Shown here: positions 9,119 through 17,719 of the stretch, piece after piece | Layout: each line of letters starts with the position of its first letter | Numbering within the stretch: the first letter of the stretch is position 1 | Assembly (NCBI RefSeq): GCF_000384315.1 | Contig: NZ_ARVW01000001.1 | Location: 4,216,157-4,280,156, forward strand | Direction of reading: 5' to 3' | DNA length: 64,000 nucleotides | From: Amycolatopsis nigrescens CSC17Ta-90 | GTDB lineage: Bacteria; Actinomycetota; Actinomycetes; Mycobacteriales; Pseudonocardiaceae | The notes under the pieces: generated by a model | Databases searched by the model: none | The model's input: the letters and a program-made list of their open reading frames with translations, nothing else | Told to the model about the DNA's origin: nothing | Made by a program: the position numbers and the translations under genes

Positions 9119-11149
9119 ATGGTCAAGAAAGTGACTAGTGGCCGGGTTTCGCGTGGGTTGGTGGCGGTGACGGCGTTCGCGTCCATCGCCGGGCTGGTGA
9201 GCCCGGTGGTCGCATTCGCCGCGCCGGGAGGGCAGGAGGCATCGGAGACCAAGGCGGTCCAGTCGGCGGAGTCCTCGCAGGAGGACAAGGTCAGGGCGGC
9301 GGCGGTGCTGGGCATCGTGGCCGGGGATGACCTGCTGATCCTGAACGATCGGAACTTCGTGTTCGCCTTGTGGCGCAAGGCCACCGGTAGCGAGGTCCGA
9401 GCGTCGGCGGAACTCGCGCTGGGAGGTGCGGACGCCGAATGCACGCAGTGGATCAAGACCGGTATCCACGAAGCCAAGAAGCGCGACGACGCGAACGAGC
9501 TGCGAGACACCGAGACCGCCAGGATCGCGCGCGAACTGAAGCAGAGCGCGGCGGCGGTGGTGGGGTTCGTGGCGACGCCGGACGAGCTGGTGCGCTCGTA
9601 CCGAGACTTCGTCTACCTCGTCTACCAGAAGTCCAAGCCGGACACCAAGGTCCGGGCCGGCGCGCTGGCCGCGTTCGGCGAGGACGAGGCGGCGCAGGTC
9701 GAGTTCCTGCGCAACGGGGTGCTGACCGCGCAGAAGCAGGACCAGCAGGACGAGATCGACCGGAACAACGAGGCATCCGAGGCGGAAAAGGCCAGGCTGG
9801 CCGCGCGGGACGCGAAGGCGCGGGCGATGGGCCAGGTGCTCGGCGTGGTCGCGACCGAAGGCATCCTCGGGCTGTCCGACGACAACTTCATCCGCGAAGT
9901 CTGGAACCGGGCGAAACCCGGCACCGAGGTCGCGGCGGCGGCCGTCGAGGCGCTTCGCAGCCCGGAGCCGGCGGTGTGGAAGGCGTTCATCGACACCGGC
10001 ATCTACCAGGCGGACGCGCGTGACAAGGAACTCGAGCTGAAGAAGCAGGCCGAGGCGGACCGTCGCCGCGCGCTGGAGATCCAGACCAAAGCGGAGAAGA
10101 GCCTGGTACACCCCGGTTTGGTGTATGCGGCGAAGACCGCCCTCGCCGGCAGTGACTCGGACGTCTCGAGGTTCGTGCGGATCGGCCAGTACCAGTGGCT
10201 GGGCCAGTCGCTGCAATCGGACACGGTCGGCGTGCGCGGCTGGTACGTGCGCAACGGGGCGGACGGCCCGGCGAGGATCGACCCGGGCAACCCGGTGCCG
10301 GGGCCTGGTGTGGGCGCGGACGCCAACTGGCAGGTCCTTCCCGGGAAGGCGGACCCGAACTGCCACACGTTCGAGGTCACCGGCCGGCCCGGCGTCTACC
10401 TGCGTCAGGACAACCTGCGGGTAGTGGTCGCGCCCGGTGACGGCAGCGAGAAGTTCCTCGCCGACGCCACCTGGTGTTCGCGGACCGGCCTGCACGGCGC
10501 GGGCGTTTCGCTTGAATCGTTCAGCGCACGTGGCCGCTTTCTCCGCCACATCAACGGTGAGCTGTTCGCGGCCGATCGCAGTGGCGCGAACTGGTTCGAC
10601 AACCCCAGCTGGTACGAAGCGGACGCTTCGTGGCGCGTGCACGGGCTGAACCCGGTGACCACCGCGTTGTCCCTGCGCTGGCTCAACGACGACCCGATCC
10701 GCGCGCGGATCGGTGACCCGGTGACCGAGGAACAGGTGGACGGGGACGTCCGCTGGCGTGGCTACCAGCGTGGACGGCTGTACTGGACCAAGGAAGCCGG
10801 TGCGAAGGAGATCGAGGGCTACATCCTCGAGTCGTACCTGAAGCTCGGCGGGCACCAGTCGAACGAGTACGGCGTTCCGGTCACCGACGAGACCGGTACC
10901 CCGGACGGTGTCGGCCGGTTCAACCACTTCCTGCGGGGCGGTTCGATCTACTGGACGCCGAGTACGGGCGCGCACCCGGTTTACGGGGCGATCAAGCAGC
11001 TGTGGAAGTCGATGGACTGGGAGCGTTCGTATCTCGGTTACCCGACCGGAGACCCGGTGTACTCGCCCGGCCTGGTGCGTCAGGTGTTCCAAGGTGGCCG
11101 GATCGACCACAACCCCGACACCGGTGCGACCACCGCTTATCGCCACTGA
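9119..11149 (+). CDS. secreted ALF-repeat / AbfB-like lectin / LGFP-repeat protein, copy 1
   Basis: 676 residues with a Sec signal peptide (cleavage near VVAFAAPG). Residues about 55-330 hold four ALF-like units (VRAAAVLGIVAGDDLLILND, NFVFALWRKATGSEVRASAE and so on). Residues about 370-510 match the AbfB (arabinofuranose-binding, CBM42-type) fold: CHTFEVTGRPGVYLRQDNLR, FLADATWC, FLRHINGELFAAD. Residues about 530-675 are LGFP-type repeats (EYGVPVTDETGTPDGVGRFN, GGSIYWTPSTGA, YLGYPTGDP). Both last modules are known carbohydrate or envelope-binding units, and Pseudonocardiales walls contain arabinogalactan, so cell-wall attachment is a reasonable inference. ATG 9119 follows GGGGGA. Cotranscribed with copy 2, 32 bases downstream. 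No toxin domain or catalytic residues seen. Confidence 0.82.
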   Translation: MVKKVTSGRVSRGLVAVTAFASIAGLVSPVVAFAAPGGQEASETKAVQSAESSQEDKVRAAAVLGIVAGDDLLILNDRNFVFALWRKATGSEVRASAELALGGADAECTQWIKTGIHEAKKRDDANELRDTETARIARELKQSAAAVVGFVATPDELVRSYRDFVYLVYQKSKPDTKVRAGALAAFGEDEAAQVEFLRNGVLTAQKQDQQDEIDRNNEASEAEKARLAARDAKARAMGQVLGVVATEGILGLSDDNFIREVWNRAKPGTEVAAAAVEALRSPEPAVWKAFIDTGIYQADARDKELELKKQAEADRRRALEIQTKAEKSLVHPGLVYAAKTALAGSDSDVSRFVRIGQYQWLGQSLQSDTVGVRGWYVRNGADGPARIDPGNPVPGPGVGADANWQVLPGKADPNCHTFEVTGRPGVYLRQDNLRVVVAPGDGSEKFLADATWCSRTGLHGAGVSLESFSARGRFLRHINGELFAADRSGANWFDNPSWYEADASWRVHGLNPVTTALSLRWLNDDPIRARIGDPVTEEQVDGDVRWRGYQRGRLYWTKEAGAKEIEGYILESYLKLGGHQSNEYGVPVTDETGTPDGVGRFNHFLRGGSIYWTPSTGAHPVYGAIKQLWKSMDWERSYLGYPTGDPVYSPGLVRQVFQGGRIDHNPDTGATTAYRH

Positions 11150-11181
11150 TCCCACTCATTTGAGCGAAGGGGACTGAGTTC

Positions 11182-13200
11182 ATGCGAAGAACCATGCTGG
11201 CCGCCTGGCTCGCCACGGTGACTTTGGCGGCCGGGCTGGCCGGCCCGGCCACGGCCGTGGCCGAGCCGAGCGGCCAGGGACAACCGATGACCCAGCTCGC
11301 GAGCGCGGTGCCGGAGTCGTCACAGGAGGACAAGGTGCGGGCGGCCGCGGTGCTGAGCATCGTGGCCGGGGACGATCTCCTCGTCCTCAGCGACCGGAAC
11401 TTCGTCGTCGCACTGTGGCAGAAAGTGAAGCTGGATCCGGATCGCGAGGAAGTCCGCGCTTCGGCCGAGCTCGCCCTCAATGGTCTGGACGTGGAGTGCA
11501 CGTTGTGGATCAAGTCCGGCATTCATGAGGCCTACCAGCGGGACCACACGAACAACGAGCGAGACGCCGCCGCCGCTCGACTGGCGAAGGAACTGAAGCA
11601 AAGCGCAGCGGCGGTGATCGGCATTGTCCCCGATGACGGCCTGCTGGTGCTGAGTTACAAGAGCTTCGTCTACGCACTCTGGGAGCGTGCGACTGGGCCG
11701 AAGGTGAAGGCTGCCGCGCTGGTGGCGTTCGGCGGCGACGAAGAAGCCCAGAAGGAGTTCCTGCGCAATGGAATTCGCGACGCCCGCGCGCAGGACGAGC
11801 AGGACAAGCTTGACCAGGACAAGGAGTCATCAGAGGCCGAGAAGGCCCGACAAGCGGCCCGCGACGCGAAGTCACGTGCTGCCTCCGTGGTCCGGATCAT
11901 CGCACCGCCTGAGATGCTCGAGCTTTCCGATGTGAACTTCGTGCGCGAGATCTGGAACCGCGCAACTCCCGGTACCGAGGTGGCAGTGGCAGCCGAGCGT
12001 GCGCTGCGCAGCTCCAAACCTGAGGACTGGAAATGGTTCATCGACACCGGGATCTACGAGGCGGACCGACGTGACGACCAGATCGCGCTGAAGCAGAAGG
12101 AACTCGCGGATCGCAGGCGGGCGACCGAGATTCTGGCGATGGCCGAGAACAGCCGGATCCATCCGGCCATGGTCGCCGCCGCGCACCGGGCACTGGCCGG
12201 TGATCACCACGACGTGGACCTGTTCCTCCGGATCGGCGCGGCCGCCGCCGTGACGCAGTCCCTGCGCGCGACGACCGCCGGTGTGCAGAACTCGTATGTG
12301 CGCGACAACGGCGGCTCCGGCCGCGTCATGCCGCGCGACCCGGCGGGACGTCCTGGCTCGGAAGGCGACATGACCTGGGTGATCGCCGGCGGGCTGGCCG
12401 AGCCCACCTGTATTTCGTTCGAGTCGGTCAGCAAACCTGGTTACTACCTGCGTCAGTCCGATCTGAAGGTGCAGGTGGCGGCCAACGACCGCAGCCAGGC
12501 ATTCGCCAGGGACGCCACCTGGTGCTGGCGGCCGGGGATGGCCGGGTCCGGTATGTCGGTGGAGTTGTTCAGCGATCGAACCAAGGTGCTCCGGAACTAC
12601 GACGGGCAGTTGTGGGCGGCCGACAAGAGCGGTAGGCACTTCTTCGACAATCCGACCTATTTCGAGACGGATGCTACCTGGCAGTTGGACTGGCCAGACC
12701 CCAACATCGTTTCGGCGAACATGCTGCGCTGGAACAACGAAGATGGTCTGCAGGCTTCCATCGGCAAGCCGGTCGCCGAAGAAGCGACAGACGGTGACGT
12801 CCGGTACCGGGCGTTCGAACGCGGCAGGTTGTACTGGTCACCGGCCACCATCGCCCGCTGGGTCGGTAGCGGGAACCTCCAGGTGTACCTGGCGCACGGC
12901 GGGCATCGCTCGTCGGTGCTCGGGGTGCCGGTCACCGACGAATCCATCCCGCCGGACGGGGCAGGCCGGTACAGCCACTTCGCGAAGGGCGGTTCGATCT
13001 ACTGGAGCCCCGCCAGCGGGTCGCATCTGATCTACGGCGGCTTCAAGGCCCGGTGGGCGTCGATGGGCTGGGAGACCTCCTACCTCGGCTACCCGACTAG
13101 CGATCCGTTCGCCTTCCCGCGGGGGCAGAAGCAGACGTTCCAGGGTGGCTGGATGGAGTACTACCAGGACACCGGCCTGGTCCAGGTCTTCCGCAACTGA
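11182..13200 (+). CDS. secreted ALF-repeat / AbfB-like lectin / LGFP-repeat protein, copy 2
   Basis: 672 residues, a full-length tandem paralogue of the preceding gene with the same domain order: signal peptide (MRRTMLAAWLATVTLAAGLA), four ALF-like units, an AbfB-like module (CISFESVSKPGYYLRQSDLK, FARDATWCWRPG, VLRNYDGQLWAADKSG) and LGFP repeats (VLGVPVTDESIPPDGAGRYS, GGSIYWSPASGS, YLGYPTSDP). The copies share many identical short segments yet differ throughout, so the duplication is not recent. A GGGGA site precedes ATG 11182 by about 8 bases. A hairpin terminator follows the stop, ending the operon. Function is probably at the cell surface; the ligand is unknown. Confidence 0.82.
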   Translation: MRRTMLAAWLATVTLAAGLAGPATAVAEPSGQGQPMTQLASAVPESSQEDKVRAAAVLSIVAGDDLLVLSDRNFVVALWQKVKLDPDREEVRASAELALNGLDVECTLWIKSGIHEAYQRDHTNNERDAAAARLAKELKQSAAAVIGIVPDDGLLVLSYKSFVYALWERATGPKVKAAALVAFGGDEEAQKEFLRNGIRDARAQDEQDKLDQDKESSEAEKARQAARDAKSRAASVVRIIAPPEMLELSDVNFVREIWNRATPGTEVAVAAERALRSSKPEDWKWFIDTGIYEADRRDDQIALKQKELADRRRATEILAMAENSRIHPAMVAAAHRALAGDHHDVDLFLRIGAAAAVTQSLRATTAGVQNSYVRDNGGSGRVMPRDPAGRPGSEGDMTWVIAGGLAEPTCISFESVSKPGYYLRQSDLKVQVAANDRSQAFARDATWCWRPGMAGSGMSVELFSDRTKVLRNYDGQLWAADKSGRHFFDNPTYFETDATWQLDWPDPNIVSANMLRWNNEDGLQASIGKPVAEEATDGDVRYRAFERGRLYWSPATIARWVGSGNLQVYLAHGGHRSSVLGVPVTDESIPPDGAGRYSHFAKGGSIYWSPASGSHLIYGGFKARWASMGWETSYLGYPTSDPFAFPRGQKQTFQGGWMEYYQDTGLVQVFRN

Positions 13201-13213
13201 CAGAACGCGGGCG

Positions 13214-13247
13214 AACGGGGTGTCTTTCCGACGGGAGGCACCCCGTT
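13214..13247 (+). terminator. intrinsic terminator after the ALF paralogue pair
   Basis: AACGGGGTG at 13214-13222 pairs with CACCCCGTT at 13239-13247, followed by TTCT. It starts 13 bases after the stop of the second ALF/AbfB/LGFP gene. Confidence 0.7.
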
Positions 13248-13302
13248 TCTGGTCCGGTGTCATCAGACTGGGTTTGTTCTAGATTCACCTCGGAGGATGA
13301 TC

Positions 13303-13752
13303 TTGTTTCGAGTTTACCTGGGGGTGTCGAGCTCGACGCTTCAGCCGGAGAAAATAACACGAAGGTTGCGAGTCTCTCCCGACTCCTTCAAGCGTCTTGG
13401 TGAAAGACTTCCTCCTGGTGGCCCGGACGCTCCGTTGCGTGGGCACACGGACTGGGTTAAGGAGGTCTTCGAGGTTACCGATAGTGCGCGGTTCGAGGAA
13501 GTTGGGCGGGTTGTGGTCGGTTGGGGGATGCCCCTGGCTGAAGAGCTGGGTCGACTGGCTGTCGATGATGCTGATGTTTCTTTGAATATCGTCCAAAAGA
13601 TTACAGATATTGAAGACCCGCTGGAAAAAGGGGTCTGGCTCAGCGCCGACCTTGTGAGGTGGCTGGGTGTAGCCAAGGCGGCGATTTCCATCGACCAGTA
13701 CGTACTTCACGAATGTTTCGATGGCGAGGTTAGGCGGCCATCGAAGACGTGA
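13303..13752 (+). CDS. DUF4279-like small protein, possible orphan immunity gene
   Basis: About 149 residues with a DUF4279-like outline: a first strand (FRVYLGVSSSTLQPEKITRR), a segment with conserved glycines (RLPPGGPDAPLRGHTDWVKE), and a C-terminal strand-helix part (SADLVRWLGVAKAAISIDQY). No signal peptide. DUF4279 proteins are often found in toxin-immunity neighbourhoods, which fits the adjacent ALF island, but no toxin is next to this gene. Start: GGAGG at 13292-13296 touches ATG 13297, so the TTG at 13303, 6 bases further on, is the better start. Codon use is AT-richer than the genes on either side. Confidence 0.65.
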   Translation: MFRVYLGVSSSTLQPEKITRRLRVSPDSFKRLGERLPPGGPDAPLRGHTDWVKEVFEVTDSARFEEVGRVVVGWGMPLAEELGRLAVDDADVSLNIVQKITDIEDPLEKGVWLSADLVRWLGVAKAAISIDQYVLHECFDGEVRRPSKT

Positions 13753-14006
13753 TTTCTTTGCCAACGCCAGTGTTCAAGATCAAGCTATCCGTAGCGGGCG
13801 ATGTTGCGGGGGCAATCGGGTTCGAGCCGGCAGGCATGTTTTACGAGTTGGCCTACGGTGAGTGTATTTATGTGCATCTGAACGCATCTCAGATGGAAGC
13901 GCTTGAGGTCACGTATTGGGATGGCGGCATCTCCGTGTGGATTCAAGGCGAATTTGTCATTCTCGACAAGGCTGGGAAGAAGTTGGACGATCTTTGGGGT
14001 GGCTAG
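13749..14006 (+). CDS. small hypothetical protein of the immunity-like group
   Basis: 85 residues starting at a GTG that overlaps the preceding stop (GTGA), so translation is probably coupled. The sequence alternates hydrophobic and polar residues in a beta-rich way (ECIYVHLNASQMEALEVTYW, GGISVWIQGEFVILD), with no signal peptide or membrane segment. I do not recognise the family. Position between two other small AT-richer genes suggests a shared role. Confidence 0.55.
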   Translation: MISLPTPVFKIKLSVAGDVAGAIGFEPAGMFYELAYGECIYVHLNASQMEALEVTYWDGGISVWIQGEFVILDKAGKKLDDLWGG

Positions 14007-14076
14007 AGTGCTGCTGTGAGTCCCGAGGCGGTTGCGGAAATGGTCTCAAGGATCTTCCAGTGGAAGGGTATGGACG

Positions 14077-14493
14077 ATGCTGGAGCTGGACTTTTCCGGG
14101 CTCGTCGCGGTTGATCTGCGAAGTCGTAATCGACCCGAGGTGTTGACGCATGTCGAGGGCGACTTGTCGGTTGTTGACGGCCAATGTGAGTTGTACTCGG
14201 AAGTTCTTTTTCCAGTGCTGGAGCTGTCGATAGAGTTAAACACTTGGTTAGCTGCGGCAGGCGGCCGACGTTCCAACTTTCACTTCAAGTCGATGTCATT
14301 TGAAGAGCTGGGAGTAGTGCGGTTCGTCCGGGTTGAAGATGGCTGGCGTGTGGGATCTGTGCTGCGGCCGGAGGTGTGGAGTGGGACTTTTCAGTTGAAG
14401 GATGTTGAAGCTGAGGTCGGCCGTTTTATTGGAGAGGTCAGGCGGGAATGTTCCGCACTTCTTGGTGTGTGGGTACTCGAGTACTTCGAGTGA
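14077..14493 (+). CDS. small hypothetical protein of the immunity-like group
   Basis: 138 residues, acidic, cytoplasmic. Visible segments include an ELYSEVLFPVLELSIELNTW helix and a strand-rich NFHFKSMSFEELGVVRFVR, then WRVGSVLRPEVW. ATG 14077 follows GGAAGGG (14062-14068) by 8 bases; the frame is open further upstream but without a ribosome site. I cannot assign a named family with confidence. Size, acidity, composition and location downstream of a polymorphic-toxin island make an orphan immunity protein the best guess. Confidence 0.55.
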   Translation: MLELDFSGLVAVDLRSRNRPEVLTHVEGDLSVVDGQCELYSEVLFPVLELSIELNTWLAAAGGRRSNFHFKSMSFEELGVVRFVRVEDGWRVGSVLRPEVWSGTFQLKDVEAEVGRFIGEVRRECSALLGVWVLEYFE

Positions 14494-14529
14494 CGGTAGT
14501 AAACCTCAAGCTCGCCTCGACGGCTGGTG

Positions 14530-15033
14530 TCACCAGATCGGGCGGTCGTCGAACCTCTGCAGGGTGCGGACCGAGGGGCGGACGAAGAAGCTGCCCGCCA
14601 GGTAGCCGAGCAGGTTGAGGAGCAGGAAGAACAGCGGGAAGAGCAGGTCGACGGCGTCGGCCTGGTCGCTCAGCACGAACAGCAGGTCGGCGAGCGCGAT
14701 CGCGGCGAACGCGATGAGCAGGCAGGCCAGTAGGACGCCGCGCACGCGCCGGGCGCGGGCGACCACCAGGTACTCACCGTGCAGGCAGCGCCGGGCGGTG
14801 CACAGGGTGATCGCGGTGATCAGCACGGACAGCGGCGGCAGCAGGCCCGCGACCCGCACCAGCGCGCCGCGGTCGCCGTCGTGCAGCACGCTGTCCAGCA
14901 GCGCGGTCACCCCGTAGATCGCCAGCGCGCCGACGATCAGCGCCACGCCGATCAGGATCACCGAGAAGCGGAAGCGCTGCACGAACATCGGCGGCAGCCG
15001 GATGTACTCCGGTGTCTGAGGCTGGTACACCAC
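14530..15033 (-). CDS. hypothetical four-helix membrane protein
   Basis: 167 residues with four hydrophobic helices: FSVILIGVALIVGALAIYGV, a second at GLLPPLSVLITAITLC, a third at VLLACLLIAFAAIALADLLF and a fourth at LLFPLFFLLLNLLGYLAG. Short charged loops (RARRVRG, SDQADAVD) separate them. No catalytic motif is visible. It stands alone between the convergent immunity-like genes and the strong hairpin that ends the trehalose genes. No function can be assigned. Confidence 0.65.
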   Translation of the reverse strand: MVYQPQTPEYIRLPPMFVQRFRFSVILIGVALIVGALAIYGVTALLDSVLHDGDRGALVRVAGLLPPLSVLITAITLCTARRCLHGEYLVVARARRVRGVLLACLLIAFAAIALADLLFVLSDQADAVDLLFPLFFLLLNLLGYLAGSFFVRPSVRTLQRFDDRPIW

Positions 15034-15060
15034 CGCCGCACCCTACCTCGCGCCGAACGT

Positions 15061-15109
15061 CGTGAAGGGCACCTTGCCTACGTTCAAGGTAGGTAAGGTG
15101 CCCTTCACG
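15061..15109 (-). terminator. very strong hairpin 3' of the otsB-GH15 gene
   Basis: Bases 15061-15081 and 15089-15109 form a 21-bp stem with one G:A mismatch and a 7-base loop. Each arm begins with CGTGAAGGGCACCTT. It lies 10 bases after the minus-strand otsB-GH15 stop at 15120, so it likely ends that transcript. The length suggests it may also be a dispersed repeat element. Confidence 0.7.
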
Positions 15110-15119
15110 GACAATGCGG

Positions 15120-17654
15120 TTACTGCTGGGCGAGGAGGGTGGCGCAGCGGATCAGGCCGAGGTGCGAGTAGGCCTGCGGGTGGTTGCCGAGCGAGCGTTC
15201 GGCGACCGGGTCGTACTGCTCGGGCAGCAGGCCGGTCGGGCCGGCCGCGTCGACCAGTTGCTCGAACAGCTCTTCGGCCTCGGTTCGCCTGCCGCACAAC
15301 AGATACGCTTCGACCAGCCAGGCGGCGCACAGGTGGAACCCGCCCTCACCGCCGGGCAGGCCGTCGTCCCGCCGGTAACGGTACACAGTGGACCCACTGC
15401 GCAGCTCCGCCTCGATCGCGGTCACCGTGGACTGGAACCGCTCGTCGCCGGGGTCGAGCAGCCCGGACAGCCCGACGAACAGCGACGCCGCGTCCAGGTC
15501 GGTGCCGTCGTAGGCAGTGGTGAACGCCTGCACCTCTTCGTTCCAGCCGTTCTCCAGCACGTCCGACGCGATCGCGTCGCGCAGCTCGTGCCAGCCGTTG
15601 GGCAGCTCGCGCTGGTAGACATCGCCGAGCTTGATCGCCCTGTCGATGGTCACCCAGCACATCACCCGCGAGTACACCCGGTGCCGCGGCACGTGCCGCT
15701 CCTCCCAGATGCCGTGGTCCGGCTCGAACCAGCGCCGGGTGACCGCCTCGGCCATCGCCCGCACCATCTGCCAGTCCTGGTCCCGCAGCTCGCCCCTGGC
15801 CTGCGCCAGCGCGCCGACCAGTTCCACCACCGGGCCGAACACGTCCAGCTGCACCTGGTGGTTCGCCAGGTTGCCGACCCGCACCGGCCGCGAACCCGCA
15901 TAGCCTGGCAGCGAGTCGATCACGGCCTCGGCGCCGATCTGGTTGCCGGCCAAGGTGTACAGCGGGTGCAGCCGCTCCGGGCCGGCCAGGGTGGCGAGCA
16001 CCCCGTGCAGCCACTTCAGGTAGCCGTCGGCCTCTTCGAGCGAGCCGAGCGCGACCAGTTCGCGCACGGTCATCGCGGCGTCGCGGACCCAGCAGTAGCG
16101 GTAGTCCCAGTTGCGGACCCCGCCGATCTCCTCCGGCAGCGAGGAGGTGGCCGCGGCCAGCACCCCGCCGGTGTCGGTGTTCACCAGCCCGCGCAGGGTC
16201 AGCGCGGAACGGCCGACCAGGTCCGGCTCCACGTCCGGCAGTTTTAGCGTCGACGCCCAGTTGCTCCAGTACGCGCCGGCCCTGGCCCGCCGGTCCACCT
16301 CCGGCAGCTCGTGTGCGTCGAGATCCGTTGTGCCGCAACGGAGTTCCAGCACCACCGGCTTCTCCGCGGTGGGCCGGACCAGCGCGGACGCGGTGTCGTG
16401 CATGCCGTCGGAGCTGATCGACCACTGCACGCCGGGGGTGCGCAGCACGATCGGCTCCGAGGTGCCGAGCACGCGCAGCCCGTCGTCCTCCGGCAGCAGC
16501 CGCACCGGCACGCCGCCGAACTCCGGCCGCGGCGCGAAAACGAGCTCGGCCTCGGTCTCGCCGGAGATCACCCGGACCATGTCCGTCCGGTGCGGCGGGC
16601 TCTCCGGCTCCAGGTAGTCGGTGACCAGCAGCCGCGACCACCTGGTCTCCACGGTCATCGTGTTCGGCAGGTACCGCTGGCCCAGCGGCAGCCCGTTGCG
16701 GTGCGGCTTGATGCTGAAGTGCCCGGCGCCAGGGCCGCCGAGGAGGTCGGCGAACACCGCGGGTGCGTCCGGCCCCGGGTGGCACAGCCAGGTCAGCCTG
16801 GCATCCGGGGTGATCAGCGCGACCGAACGCTCGTTGGCAAGCAGGGACAGCCGCTCGATCGGCGGGGCCTGCTCGCCGTAGAGCCAGGCGCGGCGCTGTT
16901 CGAGCAGGAAGGCGAGCACGGTGGCCACATCGGTGGTGTCCGGAACCCGGTAGCCCGCCAGGGTTTCCCCCTGGCCGACCTTGACCCCGAGGTCCGGCCC
17001 GGCGAGCCGGGCGAACGCCTTCTCATCGGTGACGTCGTCGCCGAGGAAGATCGCCGCGGTGGCGCCCGCCTCGTGCCGCAGGGTGTCCAGCGCGCGGCCC
17101 TTGTCGGTCTGCACCACTGCGAGCTCGACCACCTCCTTGCCGTCCGTGGTCGACACACCGTCCCAAGTGGACGGTCCTGTGTGGACTGAACTGAGGATGC
17201 GGCGGCCCGCGGTGTGCTCGGCGTTGCGCACGTGCACCGCGATACTGGCCGGTTTGACCTCGAGTGCCACCCCGGGCACGTCGAGTACCAGTTGCTCCAG
17301 CTCGCCCTCGAGTCTGCGGTGCAGTTCGCGGGCGCGGTTGTCCAGCGCGTGCACGAAACCGAGGTCGAACTCGGAACCGTGGCTGCCGACCAGGTGTACC
17401 TCGGCCGGAAGTCTGGACAGGGTGGCCAGGTCGCGCAGCGCGCGCCCGGAGATCACCGCGGTCGTCGTCTCGTGCAGTCCGGCAAGGGACCGCAGCGCAC
17501 CGACCGATTCGGGCAGTGGGCGGGCCTCGTCCGGAGTGGACGTGATCGGAGCCAGCGTGCCGTCGTAGTCGCAGGCGACCAGCAGCCGCGGGGTACGGGC
17601 GATCTGCACGATCGCCCGCCGCAGCTCGGCGGGCAAAGCCTCGGCGGTCAACAC
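15120..17654 (-). CDS. otsB: bifunctional trehalose-phosphatase / GH15 glycoside hydrolase
   Basis: 844 residues joining two enzymes. Residues about 20-250 are a HAD trehalose-6-phosphate phosphatase: nucleophile motif ACDYDGTLAPI, LVGSHGSEF and the magnesium-site motif FLGDDVTDEKAF. Residues about 260-840 are a GH15 (glucoamylase/trehalase-like) hydrolase with VRNWDYRYCWVRDAAM, a GIWEERHVPRHRVYSRVMCW segment carrying the probable catalytic acid, and GLLPEQYDP carrying the probable base. GH15 trehalases are known in mycobacteria, so the fusion could both make and break trehalose. It lies 65 bases downstream of otsA on the same strand. Starts GTG 17654 or TTG 17651, both just after AGGAGG. The trehalase specificity is inference. 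Confidence 0.9.
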   Translation of the reverse strand: MLTAEALPAELRRAIVQIARTPRLLVACDYDGTLAPITSTPDEARPLPESVGALRSLAGLHETTTAVISGRALRDLATLSRLPAEVHLVGSHGSEFDLGFVHALDNRARELHRRLEGELEQLVLDVPGVALEVKPASIAVHVRNAEHTAGRRILSSVHTGPSTWDGVSTTDGKEVVELAVVQTDKGRALDTLRHEAGATAAIFLGDDVTDEKAFARLAGPDLGVKVGQGETLAGYRVPDTTDVATVLAFLLEQRRAWLYGEQAPPIERLSLLANERSVALITPDARLTWLCHPGPDAPAVFADLLGGPGAGHFSIKPHRNGLPLGQRYLPNTMTVETRWSRLLVTDYLEPESPPHRTDMVRVISGETEAELVFAPRPEFGGVPVRLLPEDDGLRVLGTSEPIVLRTPGVQWSISSDGMHDTASALVRPTAEKPVVLELRCGTTDLDAHELPEVDRRARAGAYWSNWASTLKLPDVEPDLVGRSALTLRGLVNTDTGGVLAAATSSLPEEIGGVRNWDYRYCWVRDAAMTVRELVALGSLEEADGYLKWLHGVLATLAGPERLHPLYTLAGNQIGAEAVIDSLPGYAGSRPVRVGNLANHQVQLDVFGPVVELVGALAQARGELRDQDWQMVRAMAEAVTRRWFEPDHGIWEERHVPRHRVYSRVMCWVTIDRAIKLGDVYQRELPNGWHELRDAIASDVLENGWNEEVQAFTTAYDGTDLDAASLFVGLSGLLDPGDERFQSTVTAIEAELRSGSTVYRYRRDDGLPGGEGGFHLCAAWLVEAYLLCGRRTEAEELFEQLVDAAGPTGLLPEQYDPVAERSLGNHPQAYSHLGLIRCATLLAQQ

Positions 17655-17719
17655 TCCTCCTCAGGAGCTTCAAGTGGGTAGGGGCGGGTGCAACAGGGTT
17701 GGAGTTGTGCTTGAGGGAG

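Noticed and set aside
9113..11155. Minus-strand open frame of about 680 codons opposite ALF copy 1
   Set aside because: Caused by GC-rich codon structure of the real gene; no motif or ribosome site.
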